Source of the DNA: Atherinomorus stipes
Taxonomy: Eukaryota > Chordata > Actinopteri > Atheriniformes > Atherinidae
Assembly: GCA_023101725.1 (NCBI GenBank)
Contig: JALJCO010007112.1
Coordinates: 1 to 64,000, forward strand
Length of the DNA stretch: 64,000 bases
Reading direction: 5' to 3'
How positions within the stretch are numbered: position 1 is the first letter of the stretch; every line of letters begins with the position of its first letter. The translations under genes were made by a program, and so were the position numbers. The notes below the pieces were generated by a model. It saw only the letters and a list, made by a program, of their open reading frames with translations, had not been told where the DNA came from and searched no databases. Shown piece by piece: positions 35,466-48,120 of this stretch.

Positions 35466-35842
35466 AGACGTTATTGGTCTGTCTGACACTATCGAGTGCA
35501 TTTCCAGTTCATTGACATTTTCGTGTGACAACCCTCAGCCAGCTGCCAAGTGGACGACCTGTGGTGCATTCAAGTCATGTGGGAGCAAATGAAGACGGAT
35601 ATACCTGCTGCTGTACTACAGACTTATAATGAGTCCTTCATGGCTGTGAAACTTGCATTCTGAGATTCATTCATATAACCTGGACTCTAAATGTGTTTTT
35701 CTGGGAGATTCTTAAAGTTACCAGTCAAACTGGACATTTTGCAAGTTATTTAAATTTCACAACTTAAACTGACTGTAAGAGTTAGAATTTCTAGCTTTCA
35801 GAGCTCTAGAGTGCAGAGTTTGCCATGATTGCAGCACTGATG

Positions 35843-35879
35843 CCCCCCCCCCCCCCCCCCCCCCCCCCCGACTCTCTGC
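35843..35879. repeat. poly(C) run, 37 bases
   Basis: An uninterrupted homopolymer, the longest G/C run in the window. It is also a likely place for assembly length errors. Confidence 0.9.
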
Positions 35880-36209
35880 CTAAACTTCATTGTTGCTTCC
35901 ACATCTGCATATTTAATTCCGAGCCTTTACTGACCAGGCGCAGCCAAATCCACCGATTATACAAATAATAAAGGACTTTTATTATGTCTATGTCCTGGAT
36001 TACGTGCGTACTGAACCGCGGGGAGGGTTCTGTGTTTCCTCTGTCTTTCAGTCCAGTTTGTAGGGTCCCATACAGTTTTTCTTCCCTCCACGTTAGTTAC
36101 GTTATCAGCAGCTAACTGTTATGTTCAACAGAAATACCCGTCCAGGCAGAACGTCACTTGTGTTAACGTTCTGCCCGGGTTGTGTAACAGAAAAACCATG
36201 AATTTCACA

Positions 36210-36285
36210 AATCCTCGAGGAAGTTAATTTGCCTCGAGCAGTTTTATGAATGGAATTACTCGAGTAATCGTTGCAGCCATACAGC
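36210..36285. repeat. hAT-like terminal fragment
   Basis: The blocks cctcgaggaagttaatttgc and attactcgagtaatcgttgc followed by agcc resemble the terminal repeat of a fish hAT family. Single end only. Confidence 0.4.
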
Positions 36286-36497
36286 AGACATGTTTCTTTG
36301 AGTTGTTTTAATTAACATTTCTTAAATGAAAATGCCAAACATCCATCGCTCTGCGCTCGGTGGGACCGAGGGGTCAGAGGATGTAGGTCTGCATTTCTGC
36401 CACCAGGTGGCTTTAAATGTTACACACTGAACCTTTAAAACCTGGTTTAAGAAGAACCCCGCTCCCCCTAAAACCAGCCAACATCCACAGTCTAAAG

Positions 36498-36716
36498 TAG
36501 GGGTGCTAGTTCGGTCCTCCAGAGCTAAAATCCTGCAACTTTTAGAGCATATCCTCCAACACTCCTGAATCAAATGGCCGGTTACCTCGTGTTCATGTCA
36601 TTCAGCTCTGCAGAGGCTGCTAAGGAGCCATTCATGTGATTCAGGTGTGATGGAGAAGAGATGTAACCAAAATGTGCCGGAGAGTCGCTCTGGAGGACCG
36701 GAGTTGGAGACCCCCG
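36498..36716. mobile_element. hAT-type MITE with perfect 8-bp duplication
   Basis: The termini TAGGGGTGCTAGTTCGGTCC and GGACCGGAGTTGGAGACCCC mirror each other. They are flanked by GTCTAAAG at 36490-36497 and 36717-36724. It is 219 bp and non-coding. Confidence 0.85.
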
Positions 36717-36982
36717 GTCTAAAGAGGTCACTGCACTTCAGCTAAAACACCAGCAAACCCAAACAAAGCCGAAAACCAAGCAAAGAGATTTGATTAAATC
36801 ATTTTTAAAGCTTAAACTTTTTCATTTTAATAATATGATGTATAATCGCTGTGTTTTATAAGCAGAACGCACCAGAGAGATGTTTGTGGGTTATCTAGTG
36901 ATGATGAGATTTGCCCTACATATCTGTGTAGCAAAGCTTTGCTGGAGGGCTGGAAGCAAGTGGCTAGCTGAGAGTGTAGCTG

Positions 36983-36985
<3 letters not shown>

Positions 36986-37023
<38 letters not shown>

Positions 37024-37034
37024 GCACACACACA
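36986..37034. repeat. (CA)n microsatellite
   Basis: A dinucleotide run with a short CG interruption. Confidence 0.95.
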
Positions 37035-38370
37035 GCGCTGGCTCCGGGCTGAGTCTCCGAGCCACGTGCCAGTCCTCGTCTCGTGGATTACGAGTTGCCA
37101 GCGCTGCGGCTCTCCACCAGGATGAGATCCGGTCCCGGTGATCTTGGAGGGAGGAGAGCGTCGGGGGTCAGTGAGACTGGCAGCTGAGCATGTGGGGCTC
37201 AGCGGAGGGGGGGGGCTCAGCCAGAGAGAAATCTGCATGTCTAGATTACTGAGCAGTGGCACTGGCAGTCGGGTTGGGAATTCCATTTAAACAGTGTCAG
37301 CGGCTCGCGGGGGCCTGGGGGCTGCTTCCAGGGGTGTCATTTGACTAAATTACCCCGTTTCAGGCCACGATATCAGTCTGTGAAGGTTCCTGGGATTAAA
37401 CTTTATCAAATGGGGGTCTGCGACATGAAAACGTGAGAAATGCTCCTGCGATAAGATACGTGCACAGACCGAGACCCTGACCCAGAGGCGAGCCAGACTC
37501 TCCTGATAAGACTCTGACTCACAACAAGACTTCTGCTAATGATACACCTGGGTTAAGTCCGAACACACACGCACACACATGCGTGCACGCTGCAGCCCAC
37601 CCCTTTATGACCTGGTATGGATTACACAGCATAGACCGGATGTCACACTTCTAAGATAAGGCTTTATGATTAGCGAGGTGTGCTGGACAAGCCCAGACTG
37701 CACCGTGGACGCAGTCTGCTCCAACACCTCCCACTGAGAACACGACACCTCGCGCTATCTACTCCGCTACCATATCGGCTCTTTTATTAAGCCAGATATT
37801 GTTTAATCTACGAGCTGCAACACCCCGAGGTCTGAGAGCTGCTTTGTTTTCTGGCATCACATCAGTGAGACGGCCCCACATATCAGCCGTGGATCTGTCA
37901 GATGCTAATTTACAGCGCTTACTTCACACATGGCAGTCAGGAATATCCTGTGTATGAGAAACTCACAAAGCGTTAAGTCATGGGGCAGCATATGTGGGAA
38001 CAGCGCGAGAGTCAGGCACGTCTCAGCTGCTGTCGGGGGCCCCTGTGCAGGGCTCATGAGCGAGCACGTGTCTGCGTCTACATGTCTGTTAGAAAGGCTG
38101 TTTGTGGCAGAACAGGATGGGTGGGGTGATTCTCGGTTGAAGGCTGTCTGTACCTTTTGAGAACCCTCACCGCTTCGAGTTCCTGTGTCTGCAAACCACC
38201 GCTGTATGTCACAGGAAGACGAAATATGATCAGGCGTTTGTGGACAACATCTGAAAATAAAATTTTCAAAATTCATTTTTAAAACATTTCCCCAGAGTTT
38301 GGTTCAAATGACTGCACTTCCACCAGACCTGCCCCACAAGGAGGCGTAAAACTGGGGAAGTGAAACATCT

Positions 38371-39417
38371 AGGGATGCACGATATTGGAATTTAGCCCAA
38401 TATCCAATATGCCGATTGTGCAAAACTTATGTGGCCGATAACCAATATCGCGCGCTTTGGGGTGCGCGAAAGATCCCTGCGGGTGTTAAAAGTCTTTGCA
38501 CCAGATGCAAACTGGATTGTGCGAAGTAATCGCACATGTACTGGATCATCAAAGGTCTGCACACAGACGCACGCCGGCTGTGTTGCAGGAAATAAAATGA
38601 TTCCTGGAAGAGCACGTCTACAGCTCCCTGCATGCAGCTGCGGGGGCCTGAATGCATCATCATGAGGTCAAAAGACCCTTCATCTACAAACACAACGGCA
38701 AAGATTTTTCCCAATCAAAAAGTATAAAGTAGACTCCTACACACTCAAAAATAGAGGTACAAGACAGGAACATTTCTGTACCTGTAGGTACATTTTTTAC
38801 AAATGTTCTCTCAAAAGTACAATATTGGTCTTTATGAGGCCAGAAGTACTTATATACTATGAAAAAGGGTCCAAAGTAATACAAAGTACAAATTTGTACC
38901 ATTTCAACCCTAAGAGTACCTGCAGCATTGAAAAATGTGCAAAGCTTGTACAATAACTATAAATAGCAGTACTTCTAAACAGTAGGATAATTATAGTTAA
39001 TATATTATGATTTTAAAAAAATCATAGTAATCATAGTAATAACTATATGTATAATTATATGTGTTTGGCCTAATATTTATATAATAATTATTCATTTATT
39101 ATTAGCATCTTTGATTGATGTCATAATCTCTATTTTATTGACTTTTATTCATCCTTTTTAATTGGTTTAATTGTACTTTATTAACTCATACAGCTTGATA
39201 AGGTACAAAAATGGACCATGAAGGTACAGAAATGTCTTTCAGAAAGGAACCCCCCCAGAGACAAGCTTTGGACCCTTTTAGGTACAAACTGGTACCTCTA
39301 TTTTTGAGTGTGTACACCCATTTTGGATATTTTTAAAGCTGCTGGGAGGGTATTTCAATAATACCGCGATTATAATGATAAACGTGATATGAAATTTTCA
39401 AATAGCTGCATCCCTAA
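38371..39417. mobile_element. composite hAT-like remains with nested family A MITE
   Basis: The left part starts TAGGGATGCACGATATTGG and resembles 33525-33620. The right part ends aaacgtgatatgaaattttc then gcatcccta, like family E elements. Flanking 8-mers do not match, so the two ends may come from different insertions. A family A copy (38740-39312) sits between them. Confidence 0.5.
38740..39312. mobile_element. family A MITE, copy 4
   Basis: A complete copy with both CACACTC...GAGTGTG ends and TA on both sides (38738-38739, 39313-39314). It is 573 bp and closely similar to 16914-17476. Confidence 0.87.
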
Positions 39418-39459
39418 TCCACACAGGCCAAACATGCAGCTGGTGGATACTTTACATAA

Positions 39460-39580
39460 TTTTGGATGGCGACTCAACGTAATATCTTCCTAAAGACTCA
39501 AAGTGATGCAAAAATGTTACCGGTGAGTAAATGCACGTATAAACTCCAGGTTGAAAAATAAGAAAGTTTTCCTTTAACTG
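39460..39580. repeat. family G TTAA-type fragment
   Basis: It matches the right end of 40668-41217 (agtgatgcaaaaatgttacc, gagtaaatgcacgt, ccaggttgaaaaataagaaa, gttttcctttaa). The left half is missing. Confidence 0.7.
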
Positions 39581-40667
39581 TGAAAGCATGAAGGGGCTGG
39601 GAGTCGGTTAGGAGTTACGGTCGGGACAGAAACTCATCTGCAGGGCTCTTGATGAGCTTTCTGAGAGAACGGGTCCTGGGAAAATCCTCGGAAGCCGGGC
39701 AAATCTGAACTTAAGACGTGAGAACAAACAAGAAGACACCCTGCAGGGACTGGAGGACGTCCCTGCGATGACAGACAGCCTTGACTAAGGCAACGCTGAA
39801 ACTCCTTCTTGATACAATCTGTCATTTTCATCTGCAACTCCACCGCCACCTTGTTTCTTTTTTCCGCCACTCCCTCCTCTCGCTGTCCTCCCCCACCCCC
39901 TCACCCACCCATCCACTCTGCTCTTTTTGTCTATCTGTCTGAGAGCGTTTCCTGTGTCATAGATTACAGGATGTCCTCTGCAAACAAGCAAGATTCCAGC
40001 TGCAGAGAAGAGAGAAAGCAACCGAGTCTTCTGCAAGCGTGAGCCCCATGGGCGGAGGTTTTCAGGCTGTAGAAGAGAAGCAATGCTTCAGGTGTTCTGG
40101 CTTTTTGACACATCTAATCTGCCTCGAAGGTGGATGAAGTCGGTTTAACTTCTAACCTACATTTCAACTGACCTCCGCTTTTCTAATGTGGTTGAGAGCT
40201 CCGGAAAGATCAACCAGAGAGGAGATGTAATCTCTAAGTGTTTCAGAATGAGTCAGAGCGGCCCAGAAAATTGTAAATCTTGAGTCGAAGCCGCACAGAG
40301 TTGCTGAAATGTTCTTTATGATGCCTTTTCCTTCAGGTGTCAGGTGCTGCAGAGGAAACGCGCAGAAAGAAGCAGCCTGTAGAGGTATGCTTGCTAAACA
40401 GGTTACAGAAGCAACATCCACCCGACTAGGCCCCAGATGAAAGGGCAAACAACCTGTTTTCTTTGCTCTTTCTTCTCTCAGGAGGGTGAATGGAGCCGCA
40501 CCCAGCCTGCGACCTGACTTTGGCCTGCCTGTACGCCGTGCTGAGGGGCCCCAGAGCTGTGCTGGGGGAGGGGGAGGGGGGCAGCACTGGCCACAAAACC
40601 CTACATGTGCTGGGAAACAAACAGGTGTGAGACAACGTGTCGCCCTGCTGTTCACGCCAAACATTAA

Positions 40668-41217
40668 AGGAAAACTTTCTTTTTTTCAACCTGGACCTTA
40701 TTTCTAGGAGTTTATATGTGCATTTACTCACCGGTAAAGTTTCTGCATCACTTTGAGTCCTTTAGAAGATGTTACGCTGAGTCGCCCTTTGGTGTACATG
40801 CTGTAAAATGGTGGAGACGGGGCAGCCTCTATATAAGACATTATCCATGCTTTAAGTAGAATGAACGAACAAATCAGTACTATTGTCCTTTATCTCACTG
40901 AAATGTTTCTCTTTAGGTGATTTTGTCTTATTTTGAGTGTGATGAGAATTTTGATCAGAAATGAGAAAAATCTACTTGGTAAGATTTGAGTTTTTGCAGT
41001 TTATTGTTGAAATGAAGGACATTTACTGCAGATAATGTCTTATAGAGAGGCCCATTCATTCTGCCCCTTCACTGCCGATATATGGATCTACGCGGATCTA
41101 TGACTTAAATAAATAGCTTCCAAAGGAGTCAGAGTGATGCAGAAATGTTACTGATGAGTAAATGCACGTAGAAATTCCAGAAGTGAGATCCAGGTTGAAA
41201 GAAACAAAAGTTATCCT
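40668..41217. mobile_element. family G TTAA-type MITE with inserted fragment
   Basis: TTAA lies at 40664-40667 and 41218-41221. The left end AGGAAAACTTTCTTTTTTTC and the right end GAAACAAAAGTTATCCT are inverted repeats, followed by matching ccaggttgaaa and gagtaaatgcacgt blocks. A piece of the intron 4 element family (40890-41002) is embedded. Confidence 0.8.
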
Positions 41218-41493
41218 TTAATAACCCTTGGCCACCCCTAAAAATAATGTCTGCGGGCGCCCCTGTCTGCAGCACCGAGGTTCAGGCTGAATTTATTCGC
41301 TCAGCCTTGAAGCAAGCAAACACCGTGCATGCGGCGCTTTCAAGTCGTCGCCCCCCCCCCCTGGGATTTGAGAAGTTTGGTTGTCTGCTGTGAGCTGAAT
41401 CGTTATGAGCAGCGTCGGGAAGGTGAATTCTCACCACCTGTTTATGTTAATCAGGCAGCCAAACAGTAATTTACTCCCTCTCACTCAGCGACT

Positions 41494-41640
41494 GTGTGTT
41501 TGTGTGTGTGTGTGTGCTGCCAGACTAACATGCTGCATAAGAACATAAAAAGCACCATCTCTGCTCGCTTGAGCGAGATTCCTCGACTGTGTGTTTGTGG
41601 CCCACACACACACACACACACCCACACACACACAGAAAAA
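41494..41640. repeat. GT and CA microsatellites
   Basis: Short GT-rich (about 41494-41516) and CA-rich (about 41600-41634) runs, not coding. Confidence 0.85.
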
Positions 41641-42958
41641 CTCCAATTTTGGCAACGAGCTCGTCCCACCATCGTCTCCTTGGCTGAGGAGTCACGCAGA
41701 ACAATACAGGCTCTGTCTCCGTGAAGCAAATAGCAGGAAGACTTTGCATAGCTGCAGCCGTGCTGCTGCAGAGCCGCACTGCAACGCACCAGGACCTCGC
41801 AGACTTGCTTCGTCTTCAGGATGAACTCGTTTGCTGACTAGACTTGAAATGACCTCATCTAATATTCGCTTTGATGTAACATGGAGTTGTTTCTCCTGCT
41901 CAGCACATTAGGAACTGTTTTTCAAAAACTTTGGAATTATTAAGAGCGAGCATCAACTTGCAGAGTTCATGGAGCCATAAAAGGCAGGACGGTGGGCATG
42001 TGTGTGTCTGCAGGCCACAGGCAGATGTTCACACCTTATATCAGGTGGTTGCACGAGGAGGCCCCCGCAGCACCTGCCCGTACCACCTCTCCTCACATAA
42101 CCCATCATTTATCCCCCCCGCTTCTCCCACATTCCCCCGCCACTTGAAAGACGAACGCCAGACAGGAACATCTGCCGCTACGTCTGCCGACAGCTCCCAG
42201 CGTCTCCTCGCTGGATCAACCCGATACGACAGATCTGACATTTCACTCGCTTTGCAACTTTTACTGGGCTTGTTCTCTTTTTTTACTTAATGGCAGCGAT
42301 TCTGCAGTTGTTTTTAAATTCTGTGTTTCCAGGAAAAGTCTGGAGAGACGGACCTCCCAGAGCTGCTGCAACCAGCTCGGCTAAAGGTTAAATGCTTGAA
42401 GCAAAAACAAGCAAACGTTGCCACTTAACAAGTCATGAAATATGTGTTTGACTGGAATATTGGCTGAAGAATATCTGCACTTCCCATCTGGGATAATAAG
42501 GATTTCTAAAATTAAAAACAAACTAGTATTCTATACAAAATGACCACATGCAGCGCAGTCTGATCTCCTATAATTGATGAAAAATCCTCATTTTCCATTC
42601 AATCCACTGCAAATAATCTAGATGTTTACATTTAATGAGAAATCCTTTCAGAAAACATGAGCAACCTGAAATCTATGGACAAAAATTGATGCAAATTCAA
42701 CAATATTTTGCTTAATTTACTCACAAAACACATAATCACTGAATCACATCTGACAATGTTGCAACAGCTACAGAATATTTTAGGAGGTACAAACGTGTTC
42801 ATTTCCACACGTGTGTTCATGCAAACTGAAGTCAGAGCTATGACGAGTTGTCCTCCTGACCCGGAGATGTTTTATATTCAGACAGAAAAACTGAAACCTC
42901 ACACGGACACGTTGGAATTACAGTTAATGTCCTCATGCCATTTTCATGTTGACCAAAC

Positions 42959-43261
42959 ACGGGCTGCCACAAACGATTATTTTAGCGATTCGTCGACTAA
43001 TCGGATCATACAAAAATTGCAGCATATAAACAGTAACAGTCCGAAGATTGGACACTCTCACTGAATCAGATGGAAATACGTGCCCGAACGTTTGACTGGA
43101 AATGTGTGTTTATTTATGACAACATACAATTCAAGAGATGCTGACCTCCGGATAGCTATGACTACTATACGTACGTGCGTGCGTGAAGGACAGAAAGGCA
43201 GACAAGTGGCAATTTTGATAGTCTACATAATCACATTGATCGACTGATCGTGGCAGCCCTG
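42959..43261. mobile_element. hAT-type MITE
   Basis: The left end acgggctgccacaaacgatt and the right end atcgtggcagccctg are inverted repeats. Flanking gaccaaac (42951-42958) and gatcaaac (43262-43269) agree at 7 of 8. It is 303 bp and non-coding. Confidence 0.75.
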
Positions 43262-43491
43262 GATCAAACTGCTGCAGGCCAGCCTGGACCCAGTTTTGGC
43301 CCCGCGGCTGTAGATTTAACACCTCTGCTCTCAACTTGTTAAAACTGGTCTGAATGGTGAGATGTTGGGACCAAAACGACCCAAAGTCTGCATGCAGAGT
43401 TAAAATAAGGGAGATTAGCAGCAAAAGACAGAGGAGATACTTTGGCAGCGGAGCAAAAGCAATACAAGTCCTCACATTGAGCTAAACTTAA

Positions 43492-44080
43492 AGGAATAGT
43501 ACACCCACAGAATGATGTGCGTTCATCTTCTACTCACCCTAGAGTTCACAACACTATGGAGGCCGCGGCAGACGAGATCGTGCGATCTTTCTTTCTTTCT
43601 TTCTTTTAAATCAACAGCCAACCCCTCTTGTGTTTGCCTGTAGCTCGTTCGCTCTTAGCACGATGTAAACAGCAAATTTCTTCTTCTACGCTTGCATTAT
43701 TGGCAGAGTTGGCGCTGAATGCCGCGGTTTCTGTAGTGTCGTGAACTTGCATACGCATGCATCACGGAAGTACAATGTTCGACTGTTTAGGCTGTAAAAA
43801 TCTACTAAATGATGTCGTTTCCAGTAAATTCTGGACGCTACCCACTCAGGACACTTGGATTACATTGGAAAAGCAGTATGGAGGAATATTGACAAGTTTT
43901 TGTGGACTTTTATGGACCTTTTTGGTTCAGTCACCAGTGAACATTATATGAAAATGACCCCCCCCCCGCCCCCAAGCTCTCCGGCTGCATTTGAGATATT
44001 AAAAAAGTGCTCCAGAGTCTTGCTCAGCATGAGGGTGAGTAGAAAATGAAGGTGAATCATTCTGTGGGTGTACTATTCCT
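43492..44080. mobile_element. family C TTAA-type MITE, copy 2
   Basis: TTAA at 43488-43491 and 44081-44084; ends AGGAATAGTACACCCACAGA and GTGGGTGTACTATTCCT. The interior shares ggacgctacccactcaggac with the other copies. Compared with copy 1, an internal part near its left end is rearranged. Confidence 0.85.
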
Positions 44081-44460
44081 TTAAACAACCTGCAGGCCGT
44101 GACTCAGAAGAGAACGGGCTTACATGGAAAGGACAAACGTACCAAAACTCATCACGAAAAACGTGCAGGGATGGAAGGGAAAAAGGCAGTAAGGAGGGAA
44201 AACGAACATGATTTCAGAGATAAAACTACTTCATCCAAAAGGCCGCACAAACAAGCAGCCGTGTTTGCAGCGAGAGACCAAAAGTCTGTCCAACGGGTCT
44301 AAAAAAGCCGTTTTCTGTAACCTGCCCAGTTTTCTACACAGAGGAACATGAAAATGCTCCGACATGCATGGAAAACCAGAGGGTGCGCGAACGAGAGAAA
44401 GACTGCCGTTGTACCACAGGCCTCCCCACTGCTGCCCGGAGATCGTGCCGAAGCTCTGCA

Positions 44461-44502
44461 CACACACACACACACCCGCACACACCCACACGCTTACGCA
44501 CA

Positions 44503-44544
<42 letters not shown>
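44461..44544. repeat. (CA)n microsatellite, interrupted
   Basis: CA repeats with CCGCA and TTACG interruptions followed by a clean run of about 20 units. Confidence 0.95.
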
Positions 44545-44548
<4 letters not shown>

Positions 44549-44752
44549 GGAAGAGTGAAGCAAAAGGAAGAGATTGGGGAGGTTTGGGAAGGGAGCTGGG
44601 TCTCCACTTCCTCTCGCCAAATTTGCTTTGGCAACCCTCTCCGTGGGAATGGGGAGAGACCAGTTCTCCTCGGCTGGAGCGGACCGGGGATTGGACGGTT
44701 GGAGAGACGGAAAGCTGGAGATGTAGATGGGGGTGGGAAGAGAGATGTGGGC

Positions 44753-44780
44753 GGGGGGGGGGGGGGGGGGGGGGGGGGGG
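44753..44780. repeat. poly(G) run, 28 bases
   Basis: An uninterrupted homopolymer next to purine-rich sequence. It could form a G-quadruplex and is prone to length error. Confidence 0.9.
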
Positions 44781-44897
44781 AGGGTAAGTAAATACAGCTG
44801 GATCTTTCCATGGCTTTTCATTTTCCATATCATTCTAGGGTTTTTGCACTTGGTGTCGATATCAAGTGATAAGACGAGCACATTAGCGCAGCATTAA

Positions 44898-45287
44898 AGG
44901 AATAGTTCACCCACAAAACGATGTGCTTTCGTGTTCTACTCACCCTCATGGTGAGCAGGACTCTGGAGCACTTTTTTAATATCTCAAATGCAGCCGGAGA
45001 TCCGGAGGGGGGGGGGGGGCGCAAAAAGAGACTGCAATGTACCACTGTTTAGGCTATAAAAATATACTAAATGATGTCGTTTCAAGTAAATTATGGACGC
45101 TACCCACTCAGGACACCTGAATTACATTGAACGAGTAGTACAGAGGAATATTGACAAGTTTTTAGGGACTTCTATGGACCTTTTTGGATCAGTCACTGGG
45201 GGAAAACGACCCCCCCCTTGACAGTCTTGTTCAACATGTAGGTGGGTAGAAAATGAAGGACAATCATTCGGTGGGTGTACTATTCCT
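44898..45287. mobile_element. family C TTAA-type MITE, copy 3
   Basis: TTAA at 44894-44897 and 45288-45291; left end AGGAATAGTTCACCCACAAA, right end GTGGGTGTACTATTCCT. It is 390 bp, shorter than the other copies. A G13 run (45007-45019) replaces a short G/C tract of its sisters. Confidence 0.85.
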
Positions 45288-45835
45288 TTAACAATCGATT
45301 AATTGAGACTAATTCATGGAGGGGAATCCTGTTTTAAAGGGTCAAAAGAAGCTGAAAGAGCTGTGTTTGTTCATGTGCAGCTCATAATAAGAACTTTTTA
45401 CAACCATTTCCAGAAGTCACTGACTGATGAATCCTGGTTGGCCACAGGATTAGCAGAGGAAACTGGAAATGTCCTGCATTTTTAAGGCCTTTAAAAATGC
45501 AGCTTTTAAGCTGGAGACGGCTGCAGAGAGGCGCGCTGAGCGAGAAGGAATCTGCTGATGGATCTGTTCCTTGCATCGGCCGCCCCGTTTAAAAGGAGGC
45601 CAGATGTGAATTCTGGTTAATGAGGGGAGGGAGTGCGCCTGTGAGTTCATGCCGGCTCGGGGAATGCGAGGCGCAGGGCACATCTCTGCTCGGCGTGGAA
45701 CGCGCCCCCAGGTTGAAGTTGCTTGTGAAAGGGTTAAGTCGCATGGCTGAGCAAATACATAAATAGCCCTGGAGGGAGTGTGTGTTTGTGGGCATGGGCG
45801 CTGCTGCCAGCTGGCAAGGAGGAAGAAAGTGTAGA

Positions 45836-46072
45836 CACACACACACACACACACATCGGCAGTTTGATTTCCAAGTATTACTTACGGGGCACTGGAACAC
45901 CAGCAGGCATTTTCGGGTACCGAAGTCCAGACAGCAGCACATGCCTTAAAATGTGACAAATGAGCCAAGAGCGCTGTGCAAGCGCACACATGCACGCACA
46001 CATGCACAAACACGTCTGTGTTTGCACAATGTTTCAGCAACATTAACTCGCACACACACACACACACACAGA
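45836..46072. repeat. CA microsatellites
   Basis: Two short CA runs (about 45836-45856 and 46051-46071) separated by CA-rich DNA. Confidence 0.85.
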
Positions 46073-46179
46073 TGCTAACAGACCAAAATAAACTCTGCAA
46101 ATCTGCAGTCCCGTCCTGGAGTTGAACACCTGAAACAAACTCAGCCCGTCCTCACTGCTTTGGGATGGACAGCCCCAAC

Positions 46180-46570
46180 TACCGACGGAACGATTACCAG
46201 TTAATGGTTTACCGTGATAAAATTCCCAATGATTAGTAATACCGTTTCAAATTTTAATTATCATTAAAATCGTGACTGATTACTGCACTTTGAAAACTCC
46301 CAGTGATGCTGCTCATTGCTGGAAAAACAGCAACAGTCCCAGTTTGCAATGTTTGATTTAAGAAAACATGGCAGAAAGCAATGAAGGCACCCACATGGAC
46401 ATTCCCGGAGATTTTTCCCCCTTTAAAAAGGACAAAGTAGACATCGACACCTAATTTGGCTATTTTTACTGATGCTGGGAGGCGATTTTAATAATACCAC
46501 AGTAACAATGATAACTGTGATCATTGTGGTCACAATAACCATGATATGAAATTTTCATGTTACATCCATA
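46180..46570. mobile_element. family E hAT-type MITE, copy 1
   Basis: It is flanked by GCCCCAAC on both sides (46172-46179, 46571-46578), a perfect 8-bp duplication. Its body matches 53872-54282 in reverse (tttgcaatgtttgatttaag, gagatttttccccctttaaa, ccatgatatgaaattttcat). It is 391 bp and non-coding. Confidence 0.87.
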
Positions 46571-47587
46571 GCCCCAACAGATGCCCCCCCCTCACCTGCT
46601 GCCTTCCAGCAGGATGTTTTCACAAATCTGAAAGGATTAGCACAGGTTGAAATTCTCTGGAACTGTCCCAGTCTGTGGTATGAAATGTGCTTTTCATTCA
46701 CTTTTATCGCATAAATAGGTTAAAAACCCACATGGACTTCTTTCTACGGGACAAGAGAACAGCTAATAATGGTTTGCTGTAGTTCGAGGACGTCATGTGT
46801 CCTTGAGCTACTGATTTGACGTGCATGGATCCTCCTGTCAGAAAGGAGGATGAGGGGGATTTAAGAGAGGGTGGGGGCTTGTCAAATCCCCTCTCATCTT
46901 ACAGGCATCATTACGCCGGCTAAAGCCTCATCCCTGGAGATCTCTTCTACCAGTGACTGGGACAGACCACCAATTACAGCCCTGAGCTCTCCCCTGCCCT
47001 CTTTATCTCACTGACACCTCCAGCAGGAGGAAGACCGGGGCTCATAAAGACGCTACCTCATGGAAGACATTGACAGCTGCCACCGTTACAGATATCATCA
47101 GCTGAGCTGGAGTAAGACATGGCACACCGAGCCATCTGAGAGTCACTGCCAGCAGTGTTTCGCCCCGGTTACAACACATCTGAAGACAGGAACAACCCAT
47201 TCTGACAGGCTACGCCTCATAAGGCTGCATGCGGGACCCAGCTCATCCGTCACGGACGAAACGTAGTCTGATCAGACGAAAAAGGCTTCTTTACTGGAGC
47301 ATTACTCTGTCTTGGACTTAAGTCCAGTTTGGGGTATGGGGAAGTTTCACCTGAATCCATACACAAACTTTTTTTTTAAGTTGGGGAAATAATAAAAAAT
47401 GTTTGCTCAAAGTCCACACTCATTTGCTTCTCTTCATTTAGCTTGTTTTGATAAGTTATGAACAATTCAAGCAAAATTAAAAGTGAAGGAATGCTGGATG
47501 GAATGGCTTTTCTTGATGGGACTGTAACCACACTTATAAAAAAACTTCAAATTCAACCTTAATGTCTTTGGGTGTTAACTCTGAACC

Positions 47588-47803
47588 CACTAAAAACTCC
47601 TGCCGGGTTAAAAAGGGACCAACTAATTTCTGAGTTACTTCAACCCAAAAAAATGGGTTATTCTTTTGACCCAACTTTCAGGTTGAATATTTGACCCAAA
47701 AGTTGGGTCAATAACCCAACAACCCAAATGTCTGGATTGAAATAACTCAGACATTAGTTGTTCCCTTTTTAACCCCGCAGTTTGACCCAGAAGTTTTTAA
47801 GTG
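47588..47803. mobile_element. foldback MITE rich in AACCCAA
   Basis: The left arm (cactaaaaactcctgccggg, ttaaaaagggaccaactaat) is mirrored by the right arm (attagttgttccctttttaa, agaagtttttaagtg). The centre has repeated AACCCAA/TTGGGTT words. It is about 216 bp with no coding capacity. Confidence 0.75.
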
Positions 47804-48096
47804 AGAAGGCAGATTTACAGCAGGGATAGTCTGGGGGACTGTTTGACTAGGCGGGGCATAGAAAAACATCACACCTTCATTTGCTTTGCTTTGTTTTCAC
47901 GCTGAACCTAAAGGTAGGGTCACATGGACACTTTCGTCACGATTAAAATGTTCTCAAGTCCAGAAAAGGGATTAAATCCGTATTTTTTGCGGCATGCGAC
48001 TGCACCAAAAGTCCGGAACAGTTGTCAAAACGGAACGGTTGGAAGAGGCTGTCTGCACGATTGTAAAGTCCAGAACGCTTGATGAAAAAAGGGCAA

Positions 48097-48120
48097 GGGG
48101 GGGTGGGGGGGGGGGGGGTG
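48097..48120. repeat. poly(G) tract
   Basis: G-rich run with a single T interruption. Confidence 0.85.

Noticed and set aside
34544..35515. Several frames of 80-130 codons around GA, GT and CA repeats
   Set aside because: They are microsatellite translations (Leu-Ser, Cys-Val, His-Thr runs) with no gene structure.
44231..44881. 216-codon minus-strand frame and its neighbours
   Set aside because: Cys/Val runs come from the CA microsatellite and Pro runs from poly(G); no conserved domain.
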